Below are positions 1 to 5,406 of a DNA stretch of 7,210 nt, in pieces; position 1 is the stretch's first letter, and each line of letters starts with the position of its first letter. Under the pieces are notes generated by a model. That model did no database searches, was not told where the DNA came from, and saw only the letters and a program-made list of their open reading frames with translations. A program made the translations under genes and the position numbers. Source of the stretch: Minisyncoccota bacterium (lineage in GTDB: Bacteria > Patescibacteriota > Minisyncoccia > Phycocordibacterales > JAACPR01). The stretch spans positions 8,748 through 15,957 of the forward strand of contig JAGOTN010000012.1 in assembly GCA_018061745.1 (NCBI GenBank). Direction: 5' to 3'.

Positions 1-219
1 GAAACACAAGCAGCCCTAACATTAAACTACGGTTTGTTTGTTACAGTTTTAATAAACTTTGTAATTGTGGCTTGGGCAATATTTTTAGTAGTTAAAGGTA
101 TTAACAAACTAAGAGAAAGTATGGAAAAGAAGGAGGATTGTCCACCTTGTGAACCAGAAAAAATTGCAGAAGAAGTTTTACTACTTAGAGAAATCAGAGA
201 CAAATTAAACAGAAATTAA
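1..219 (+). CDS. mscL: Large-conductance mechanosensitive channel MscL, C-terminal part (5' end outside window)
   Basis: The frame is open from base 1 and gives 72 residues, so the true start lies to the left; a TTG at position 34 is only an internal codon. MscL is a homopentameric inner-membrane channel that opens under membrane tension to release solutes during osmotic downshock. The fragment starts with the family's T-L-N-Y-G-x-F motif (residues 7-13), then the second transmembrane helix (about residues 11-32, ending [10 protein letters not shown]). A charged cytoplasmic linker follows, and last comes the C-terminal bundle helix with the usual [13 protein letters not shown] pattern (residues 57-69). 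The linker carries a CPPC pair (residues 47 and 50), where many homologues have a Pro-rich stretch. The gene is convergent with the isomerase gene and its TAA lies within the TTAA shared with that gene's stop. Family assignment is confident; the length of the full protein cannot be judged. Confidence 0.93.
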   Translation, partial: ETQAALTLNYGLFVTVLINFVIVAWAIFLVVKGINKLRESMEKKEDCPPCEPEKIAEEVLLLREIRDKLNRN

Positions 220-1172
220 TTTAATCTTTTCTTAAAATCTTCAATAAGAGGTACAGACTGTGGATCTGTGCCTTTTATTTTTGCAATCTCAAGAGCTGTC
301 CAATCAGCAATTAACAAACTAGAAAATATTTTTTCAAAAGCAGTTTGACCAGATAATTCTAAATTAGTTACAGAGTACCCCTTCTCTTCAAATATTTGAC
401 CAGCAACTTTCATTCTTTCTTCAATTCGAGGATTATCATTTGAGTCATGTAAAAATATAAAATGAAAATTTTCAGAATATTTTGAATCAGCAAAACCTTG
501 CATTTCATTATGATTAAGCTCTGGGAATAAATTATAAAAAGATGGAGTCTTCCCTGTTTCATTAAATTTTATTTTCCAATTGTAAGCAATCGCTAAATTT
601 TGATTTGAAGTATAAATAACAGGAACTTTTTCTCCTATTGATTTTGCAAGCGAATCTCCTTCTGCTTTTAGTTTTTGAGAATCAAGATTTTTTCCAACTT
701 CTTTTAAGACCGAAATCAAATCTTCTTCTCCCATAATTTTTGCCAAAGCTAATGTAGAAAAACCAATTGCAGAACGAGGTTCTAAATCTTCATCAGGAAT
801 AACAACATGAGGTAATTGCAGATCAACAGTAATTTCAAATAATTTTCCACCCGTTGTAATAACAGCAGTGTCATAACCTTTTTCTAATGCCATTCTTAAG
901 AAACTTAAAACTTCTTCTGTATTTCCAGAATGAGAACTAGCAATTAAAAGACTCTTACTCAAAAACTCTTCTGAATATGGCGGTAAATCATAATCTCTAT
1001 GTACGTATAATTCTATTCCCGGCTTTTGCATTTTAATTATTCCAGCAGATAAATGAGAACCTCCCATTCCACACAAAATAAAATGTTCGTATTTTTCTTT
1101 TAATTTCTCTGCATTTCTAATAGCGGGTTCGTAATCAAATTGTTTATTAAAATTTATTATTGCATCTTCCAT
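216..1172 (-). CDS. Bifunctional phosphoglucose/phosphomannose isomerase (SIS domains)
   Basis: This 318-aa cytoplasmic enzyme belongs to the archaeal/bacterial PGI/PMI family, which interconverts glucose-6-P, fructose-6-P and mannose-6-P. Two SIS domains are visible. The first carries the GMGGS loop (35-39), the phosphate-binding S-S-H-S-G-N-T (79-85) and EPRSAIGF (131-138, Arg133). The second carries KFNETGK (202-208, Glu205), PELNHNE (217-223, His221, the expected ring-opening histidine) and the terminal [11 protein letters not shown] (297-307, Lys298). These match the Arg, Glu, His and Lys active-site set known for the Pyrobaculum aerophilum enzyme. Length is normal for the family. The ATG lies 5 nt after the upstream hydrolase stop, with only AT-rich sequence and no Shine-Dalgarno before it, so translation is probably coupled. 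It is the last gene of the operon; I see no terminator after it, because transcription would run directly into the 3' end of mscL. Confidence 0.92.
   Translation of the reverse strand: MEDAIINFNKQFDYEPAIRNAEKLKEKYEHFILCGMGGSHLSAGIIKMQKPGIELYVHRDYDLPPYSEEFLSKSLLIASSHSGNTEEVLSFLRMALEKGYDTAVITTGGKLFEITVDLQLPHVVIPDEDLEPRSAIGFSTLALAKIMGEEDLISVLKEVGKNLDSQKLKAEGDSLAKSIGEKVPVIYTSNQNLAIAYNWKIKFNETGKTPSFYNLFPELNHNEMQGFADSKYSENFHFIFLHDSNDNPRIEERMKVAGQIFEEKGYSVTNLELSGQTAFEKIFSSLLIADWTALEIAKIKGTDPQSVPLIEDFKKRLN
250..282 (+). terminator. Probable Rho-independent terminator of mscL, lying inside the opposing isomerase gene
   Basis: An 8-bp stem (GGTACAGA at 250-257 with TCTGTGCC at 265-272, one G-U pair) encloses a 7-nt loop and is followed directly by TTTTATTTTT at 273-282. 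It starts 31 nt after the mscL stop codon. The same bases, read on the other strand, encode the conserved KGTDPQSVP segment of the isomerase, so the terminator would be built from coding DNA of the neighbour. The hairpin and U-tract are seen directly; activity is inferred. Confidence 0.6.
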
Positions 1173-1177
1173 ATTAT

Positions 1178-1819
1178 TTAATTTATTTCTCTTAAAATTG
1201 CTCTCGCTGGTCCGCCTTCAACTCCAATAAAATTTAAAGGTAAACAGAAAAGTTCATAAAATCCTGCATTCACATTATTTAAATTTATTCCTTCAATTAT
1301 TGGAATATTTTTTTCTAAAAGTGAAGTGTGCGGTCTTTGATCTTTTGAACCTTTTTGTTTTATTGAAAGATAATCAATACCAACTAATTTTACACCAATT
1401 TCAGACAACCAATCGGCAGTATCACCATCCAAATAAACATAGTCATTATAGAATTCCTCAAAACCACGGATTGAATTTGATGTTTTAATTAAGATTCTTT
1501 CACCTTTCAAGACCTCGCCTAAATCTTCTTTTTTAACAGATTCACCCGGGCCCCGATGACTCGCATCAACAACTCTACACAATCCAACAAAAGTATCTAA
1601 AGGGATTTGATCTAGTGTATCAGCGTCCAACACAGCATGCATTGGAGCATCGATGTGTGTCCCTGTGTGAGTTCCCATTGTGATTTTTGATAAATGAGTA
1701 GTCGCTTCTGGCATGTGTGCATGAGTTTCAATTTCAAGAGGAACATTGTTCGGATAAACAATAGTTTCCGAAGAGAGTGGTAAAGATATGTCTATAATTT
1801 TTTTATCAGAATAATTCAT
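1178..1819 (-). CDS. Cyclase-family metal-dependent hydrolase (kynurenine formamidase/isatin hydrolase-like)
   Basis: This 213-aa protein belongs to the putative cyclase family (PF04199-type), whose known members hydrolyse amide or lactam bonds with a divalent metal (kynurenine formamidase KynB, isatin hydrolase). The signature HTGTHIDAPMH is at residues 51-61, giving predicted metal ligands His51, His55 and Asp57 plus His61. A second metal pair, His164 (RPHTSLL) and Glu176 (PIIEGI), has the 12-residue spacing I recall for KynB. The DGDTADWL, GIDYLSI and FIGVEGGPARAIL segments are also typical, and length is usual. No signal peptide is visible, so it should be cytoplasmic. Its ATG lies inside the last codons of zwf (14-nt overlap) and the isomerase follows 5 nt later. 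No tryptophan-degradation gene is in the window. The substrate is unknown; the context points to a sugar-phosphate or lactone more than to kynurenine, but that is inference. Confidence 0.85.
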   Translation of the reverse strand: MNYSDKKIIDISLPLSSETIVYPNNVPLEIETHAHMPEATTHLSKITMGTHTGTHIDAPMHAVLDADTLDQIPLDTFVGLCRVVDASHRGPGESVKKEDLGEVLKGERILIKTSNSIRGFEEFYNDYVYLDGDTADWLSEIGVKLVGIDYLSIKQKGSKDQRPHTSLLEKNIPIIEGINLNNVNAGFYELFCLPLNFIGVEGGPARAILREIN

Positions 1820-3179
1820 ATGGATCTGTGCCTTTGTTATATTTTAAAACTGGAATATCTTTCCATGATTCTATAATTTTTTCTATAAAATCCCATTGAG
1901 CCAAAATTTCTTTTGTAGAAATGAACAATGTTTGATCACCTTTTATACAATCATACAGAACTTTTTCATAAGCGTCTGGAATTCTCGTGTCTGTTTTTTC
2001 ATAATCGAAACTTAATTCTTGTGGCTCGACTTCATATGTAAATCCAGATTTTTTTGACCAGAACTGAATTTTAATTTCTTGTTTCGGTTGAATTTTAAAA
2101 GTTACAATATTCTGATAATTTCTCTTATCATCAGGCGGACAAACACTTGTCCATTTTTCTTTAAAAATAACTGATATCTCGGTGTAGGTTTCTTTTAAAG
2201 CCTTTCCACTTGTAAGACGAAAATTTGTTCCTTGCCATCTTTTATTGTTGATTTGAGCATTTATTGAGAAAAATGTTTCTGTTTGCGTTTCGGGGTTTAT
2301 ACCGGGGATTTCGTTATATCCGAGGTATTGTGCGCGCGCCGCAGGCGCGCGCACATCAACCTCCAATCTCCCCAAAACATCAGCCCTAGCACTCCTAATG
2401 TCCTCTACATTCAAAGATCCTGGGTCTTCCATTGTTACTAAAGCCAACATTTGCAAAAGATGATTTTGACCCACATCTCTCAATGCTCCCACTCCGTCAT
2501 AAAAAACACCTCTTTTATCAACATCAAAACTTTCAAACATATTTATCCTAACTTCTTCAATTGCATCAGAATTCCAAATTGGTTCAAAAATTGAATTCGC
2601 AAAACGAAATGTCAAAATATTCTGCAAAGTTTCTTTTGCTAAATAATGATCAATTCTAAAAATTTGATTTTCGGAAAACAATTCTCCCAGCAATTTATCT
2701 AATTTTTCTGCATGATTAAAATCATTTCCAAAAGGTTTTTCTACAAGCAGTCTTGACCATCCATCTTTTTTTATTAATCCGTATTGAGCAATTTGATTAA
2801 AAGCCATTTCATATAAATTTGGAGAAATAGCTAAATAATAAATTTTATTTCCCACAACACCCTTTAATTCATCTTCTTTATTCAAAAATTCTACCAATTT
2901 CAAAAAAGATTCATTGTCTGAAATATCAGCTGAAAAATATTTTCCTTTTTTTGCAAAACTTTCTATTTTTTCTAATTCATTTTTATTTCCCAATGATTCT
3001 TTAATAAAATTCTGAAATTCACTATCTGAAATATCTTTTCTGGACACACCTAAAATTTCAAAATCTTCCACAAGTAAACCTCCTTTATACAAGTCAAAAA
3101 TTGCTGGGATGATTTTCTTTCGAACCAAATCTCCAGTCCCTCCAAATATAACAATTTTAAGTGGTAAATTTTCAGACAT
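1806..3179 (-). CDS. zwf: Glucose-6-phosphate 1-dehydrogenase
   Basis: This enzyme oxidises glucose-6-P to 6-phosphoglucono-lactone with NAD(P)+, the entry to the oxidative pentose phosphate pathway. The N-terminal Rossmann domain has GGTGDLVRKK (13-22) and GVSRKD (44-49); Arg47 is a candidate NADP 2'-phosphate contact. EKPFG is at 147-151. The signature RIDHYLAKE is at 175-183 and DVGQNH at 235-240, so Asp177, His178 and His240 match the catalytic numbering of the Leuconostoc mesenteroides enzyme. The signature has Ala181 where Gly is usual. At 457 aa it is somewhat short, with an abrupt C-terminus (GTDPYELF). Residues about 274-281 are encoded by a G/C-rich palindrome absent from the usual family pattern. 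The ATG is 4 nt after the coiled-coil gene's stop, with only AAAAAG before it. The stop is a tandem TGA-TAA, and the end overlaps the hydrolase start by 14 nt. Confidence 0.95.
   Translation of the reverse strand: MSENLPLKIVIFGGTGDLVRKKIIPAIFDLYKGGLLVEDFEILGVSRKDISDSEFQNFIKESLGNKNELEKIESFAKKGKYFSADISDNESFLKLVEFLNKEDELKGVVGNKIYYLAISPNLYEMAFNQIAQYGLIKKDGWSRLLVEKPFGNDFNHAEKLDKLLGELFSENQIFRIDHYLAKETLQNILTFRFANSIFEPIWNSDAIEEVRINMFESFDVDKRGVFYDGVGALRDVGQNHLLQMLALVTMEDPGSLNVEDIRSARADVLGRLEVDVRAPAARAQYLGYNEIPGINPETQTETFFSINAQINNKRWQGTNFRLTSGKALKETYTEISVIFKEKWTSVCPPDDKRNYQNIVTFKIQPKQEIKIQFWSKKSGFTYEVEPQELSFDYEKTDTRIPDAYEKVLYDCIKGDQTLFISTKEILAQWDFIEKIIESWKDIPVLKYNKGTDPYELF
2329..2355. repeat. G/C-rich perfect palindrome inside zwf
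   Basis: Two perfect 12-nt arms (TGTGCGCGCGCC at 2329-2340 and its exact reverse complement at 2344-2355) flank a GCA loop. It is nearly pure G/C in a gene of roughly 25-30% GC. In zwf frame it encodes V-R-A-P-A-A-R-A, after which the family pattern RAQYLGY continues, so the reading frame is kept. It is followed by more zwf coding sequence and no U-tract, so it is not a terminator. It could be a small mobile palindromic element or a strong mRNA hairpin. Confidence 0.85.
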
Positions 3180-3183
3180 CTTT

Positions 3184-4044
3184 TTAATTTAAATCTTTTT
3201 CAAGATTCCTAATTTGCTGTTCAATTTTCATTTTTTCATTCTCTAAAGCAGGAGAACCCTCTGACGCACCCTTCATTCTTTTATCAACTTCTTCCATTTG
3301 TTTTTTCTTAGAAAGAAAATTTCTGTGTTGATTTGAAAATCTTGCTTTCAATCTACTAAACATACTCTGTTCAGATCTCAACTCTTCAGAAACCTTATCT
3401 ACTTCTCTTTCAACCAACAAAGAATCATGAGAGGATTTAATTTCCAATTCAGCGGCTTGCTGAATTTTATCTTCTGTTGTTCTTATTTCATTCATCAATC
3501 TTCTCTTATGAGGATCCAACTGCTCAATCTCTTGATCTACAGATTTTTTCTGATTATTTAAATGTGCAATTTCTTGATCCAATAATCTTTTCTTAGCATT
3601 TAATTGCTCAACATCCCTAGTGGCATGATTCAATTCAGTTTTTAATCTTTGAACTTCTTTTTTTGCAGCCTCCTGTCCAAAATCACTTTTACCGCTCTTA
3701 GCAGACACCATTTTCTTTGCACTCAAAACTCTATCGAGTTCTTTAATTTTCTCTGAATGTATTCCTAATTCTTTTGTTATATCATCAAGAGCTCTGGATT
3801 CTTGTTCAAATTCAGTTTTAGTTCTAGCTTCATCACCATGAAATCTTCTTCCTGAAACAGCGAGTCTTTGAATTTCTCGATTAATAACATCCAACTTTGA
3901 TCTCAAAGAATTTATCTCTCTTTCTGCGTGTTTTCTTTTTAAATCACTCCCTCTATTGTCACGATTTTTTTTACGAGAATCCAAAACACTCATCGCATGA
4001 GCATCCAGACCTCTACTATTAGTAAACTTATCAGAAAGCGCCAT
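3184..4044 (-). CDS. Hypothetical coiled-coil protein
   Basis: I do not recognise this 286-aa protein. After a basic, Ser/Asp-rich N-terminus (about 1-34), nearly all of it is predicted coiled coil rich in K, R, E, Q and L (about 35-110, 122-255 and 265-286). A Ser/Lys-rich break lies near 113-121 and a Gly/Ser/Pro break near 259-265. Residues 134-189 form four tandem 14-residue units (two heptads each), starting LKTELNH, LNAKKRL, LNNQKKS and LDPHKRR and mostly sharing a D-x-E-I-like end. There is no signal peptide, transmembrane segment, Walker motif or cysteine, so an SMC/Rad50 ATPase is excluded and a cytoplasmic structural or scaffold role is the most one can say. It lies between the nuclease-like gene (30 nt upstream) and zwf (4 nt downstream). 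It has its own -10-like element 7 nt before the ATG. Homology from coiled-coil similarity alone would be unreliable. Confidence 0.85.
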   Translation of the reverse strand: MALSDKFTNSRGLDAHAMSVLDSRKKNRDNRGSDLKRKHAEREINSLRSKLDVINREIQRLAVSGRRFHGDEARTKTEFEQESRALDDITKELGIHSEKIKELDRVLSAKKMVSAKSGKSDFGQEAAKKEVQRLKTELNHATRDVEQLNAKKRLLDQEIAHLNNQKKSVDQEIEQLDPHKRRLMNEIRTTEDKIQQAAELEIKSSHDSLLVEREVDKVSEELRSEQSMFSRLKARFSNQHRNFLSKKKQMEEVDKRMKGASEGSPALENEKMKIEQQIRNLEKDLN

Positions 4045-4063
4045 GTCTATTATTTTATCATAT
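4045..4063 (-). promoter_or_regulatory. Extended -10 promoter for a leaderless coiled-coil gene transcript
   Basis: On the minus strand the sequence ATATGATAAAAT (4063-4052) holds an extended -10, TGA-TAAAAT. It is followed by the 7-nt AATAGAC and then the ATG at 4044. Transcription would start at the A of the ATG or one base before it. No Shine-Dalgarno and no good -35 is visible. Eleven of 12 bases match the element before the upstream nuclease-like gene. It would be an internal promoter of the operon. Confidence 0.55.
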
Positions 4064-4074
4064 TTAAAATAAGG

Positions 4075-4842
4075 CTAAGATTCAGCACCTAAACGACCAT
4101 AAACATACTGACATTGTTCGCATTCTGGACTTGGAGATGGAATTTCATCTTTATCCAAAGTTTCTTTGATTCTAAAAATTGTATCCTCTACCCAAGCAGT
4201 GTCACCTTCATAAGGAATTAAAGTCACTTCAAATTCTAATTTTCCATCGAAAGTTTTTGCATCTGTTTTTCCATTTGCATAAACAAAATACCCCAACTCA
4301 GAAACATTAAAATTTAATTTTCGCAGAAGCCACTGATAAACTTCCATTTGTCTTTTGTATCCTTCTTTCCATTTATCATCTAGAGTAATTTTTTCTTCTT
4401 TACTTGTAGATTTATAATCCACAACAATCAAAGAATTATCTGGCTTCACCCAAATATCATCTATTGCTCCAGAAATAATCATTCCTGTATCTTCATGATG
4501 AAATTGAATACCTTCAAAGTTTTCTCGCCAAGTATTCATTTGTGGATGCTCGAAAGGTACCGCATCAACCTTATATTCTTCCATAATAGGATGTGGAGTT
4601 CCCTTTGCACGATGAATATCAAATTCTTTTTTGAATAAAAGATCAACCGCAGAGTTTAAAAGAAATGAAGGAAATTTTGGACGAGCAATTCCCATTTTAT
4701 TATCCAAATAAAAACACCGAGGGCACTCCACAAACAAATCAATTTTTGATCTTGAAAGCTTCCAATTAACTCCCTTATAATTCCATCGACTATCTCTTTT
4801 TTTCTTTTGTGGCAAGTTTTGTAAATCCTGTTTTAAATTCAT
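4075..4842 (-). CDS. PD-(D/E)XK nuclease-superfamily protein, Cas4/RecB-like, probable Fe-S cluster
   Basis: This 255-aa protein has the RecB/Cas4-type nuclease core. It opens with LSRSKIDLFVECPRCFYL (29-46), the usual N-terminal entry of these domains. The core follows: GAIDDIW (125-131, Asp128/129), VVDYKST (140-146, Asp142 and Lys144 as the D-x-K motif) and QMEVY (165-169, the QxxxY motif). Cys40, Cys43, Cys241 and Cys244 (CPRC and CEQC) could hold an iron-sulfur cluster as in Cas4 and AddB, here as 2+2 instead of the usual 1+3. The helix where relatives carry the motif I histidine reads LNSAVDLLF (62-70) with no His, so activity may be changed. No cas genes or CRISPR repeats are near, so a general DNA-processing role is more likely than adaptation. 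I associate this variant with Parcubacteria, from memory. It starts right after a terminator with a -10 element 6 nt before the ATG, and ends in TAG 30 nt before the coiled-coil gene. Confidence 0.87.
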   Translation of the reverse strand: MNLKQDLQNLPQKKKRDSRWNYKGVNWKLSRSKIDLFVECPRCFYLDNKMGIARPKFPSFLLNSAVDLLFKKEFDIHRAKGTPHPIMEEYKVDAVPFEHPQMNTWRENFEGIQFHHEDTGMIISGAIDDIWVKPDNSLIVVDYKSTSKEEKITLDDKWKEGYKRQMEVYQWLLRKLNFNVSELGYFVYANGKTDAKTFDGKLEFEVTLIPYEGDTAWVEDTIFRIKETLDKDEIPSPSPECEQCQYVYGRLGAES

Positions 4843-4860
4843 TGAGCAATTTTAACATAT
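4843..4860 (-). promoter_or_regulatory. Extended -10 promoter for the operon, predicting a leaderless mRNA
   Basis: On the minus strand ATATGTTAAAAT (4860-4849) contains TGT-TAAAAT, an extended -10. The 6-nt discriminator TGCTCA then leads straight to the ATG at 4842. The start point implied by standard sigma-70 spacing is the A of the ATG. No Shine-Dalgarno is present. The -35 region falls in the preceding terminator and lacks a TTGACA-like hexamer. Confidence 0.6.
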
Positions 4861-4861
4861 T

Positions 4862-4883
4862 AAAGAAAAAGCGCCGAAGCGCT
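4862..4883 (-). terminator. Rho-independent terminator with UUCG tetraloop after the 147-aa gene
   Basis: On the minus strand AGCGC-TTCG-GCGCT (4883-4870) forms a 5-bp stem closed by a C-G pair on the very stable UUCG tetraloop. It is followed by TTTTCTTT (4869-4862). It starts 11 nt after the stop of the 147-aa gene and directly precedes the operon promoter, so it separates the two transcription units. Confidence 0.8.
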
Positions 4884-4894
4884 GAGAATTTTGT

Positions 4895-5338
4895 TTAAGC
4901 AGCTGTTTTAAGCCTAGTATTCCTTCTAAGTAACTCTTCCGAAACAGCTGTAGTCAGACTGTGAGGAATAGACTTATTTGAAGTATCGACTCGAACAACT
5001 CGCGAACAAGCATCTCTGAGAGACTTACTAACATCAACGTCTGTGTCATTTGCAAAGATGACACTTTTCATCGAACGACTATAAATAACCTCTCTGAATT
5101 CGTTGAGTCTGTTTAGCCAGTAGCCCTTGTTTGCATTCCAACTATCATTTTCCTTCATACCGAAGTCCGTGATAATAAAAATGTCGTCTTGATCAAAGAA
5201 CAAAGATTCTCTGTCTACATATTCAAAAAGATGAATATTGTTTGGACAAATTCCCGCTGTTTTCAAAAAGTCTTTGGTAGCATTTGCCCATTCACCACCA
5301 AAAACACCAATACTAATATTTTTTTGTAATGTACTCAT
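4895..5338 (-). CDS. Hypothetical protein, probable small alpha/beta (Rossmann/receiver-like) fold
   Basis: I do not recognise this 147-aa protein. The order of predicted elements suggests a compact alpha/beta domain: strand ISIGVFGG (8-15), helix about 17-29, strand IHLFEYV (35-41), strand DIFIITDFG (52-60), helix about 73-87, strand KSVIFAND (91-98), helix about 103-111, strand SRVVRVDT (112-119) and a C-terminal helix about 125-140. Hydrophobic strands ending in Asp or Gly resemble receiver or nucleotide-binding folds, but there is no clear Walker A, and no conserved phospho-Asp/Lys set can be assigned. No signal peptide or membrane segment is seen. Sampled lines are about 40-43% GC against 23-32% in neighbours, suggesting different origin or expression level. 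ATG was chosen because an in-frame TGA lies seven codons upstream. No convincing Shine-Dalgarno or promoter is visible in the 68-nt gap to the ABC-F gene, so read-through from that gene is possible. A strong terminator follows. Confidence 0.8.
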   Translation of the reverse strand: MSTLQKNISIGVFGGEWANATKDFLKTAGICPNNIHLFEYVDRESLFFDQDDIFIITDFGMKENDSWNANKGYWLNRLNEFREVIYSRSMKSVIFANDTDVDVSKSLRDACSRVVRVDTSNKSIPHSLTTAVSEELLRRNTRLKTAA

Positions 5339-5406
5339 ATGGACAACATCATCTCAAACCAATACTTAATTTTCTTTAAATAAAAACTCCTAAAAAACTA
5401 AAATAT

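Noticed and set aside
128..134. AAGGAGG, a perfect Shine-Dalgarno-like string on the plus strand
   Set aside because: It encodes Lys-Glu-Asp in the mscL linker, and no start codon with a following open frame lies at the right distance.
151..165. Minus-strand hairpin GTTCAC-AAG-GTGGAC as a terminator of the operon
   Set aside because: It is followed by AATCC and has no U-tract, and one pair is a wobble, so it does not meet terminator criteria.
1300..1488. Open frame of 62 codons on the plus strand
   Set aside because: It lies wholly antisense to the well-supported cyclase-family gene, has no recognisable domain and has low-complexity composition, so it is a shadow frame.
3180..3191. TAAATT located 6 nt before the zwf ATG, as a fourth leaderless promoter
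   Set aside because: It lacks the TG extension and matches TATAAT poorly. Such hexamers are expected by chance in this AT-rich DNA, and zwf is only 4 nt behind the upstream gene.
4900..4950. 9-bp inverted repeat CAGCTGTTT / AAACAGCTG with 33-nt spacing
   Set aside because: Both copies fall in the coding end of the 147-aa gene and largely reflect recurring Thr-Ala codons; there is no sign of an operator or mobile end.
4895..5338. Response regulator receiver domain call for the 147-aa protein
   Set aside because: The alternating alpha/beta pattern is suggestive, but the acidic pocket, phospho-Asp and conserved Lys/Thr cannot be placed convincingly.
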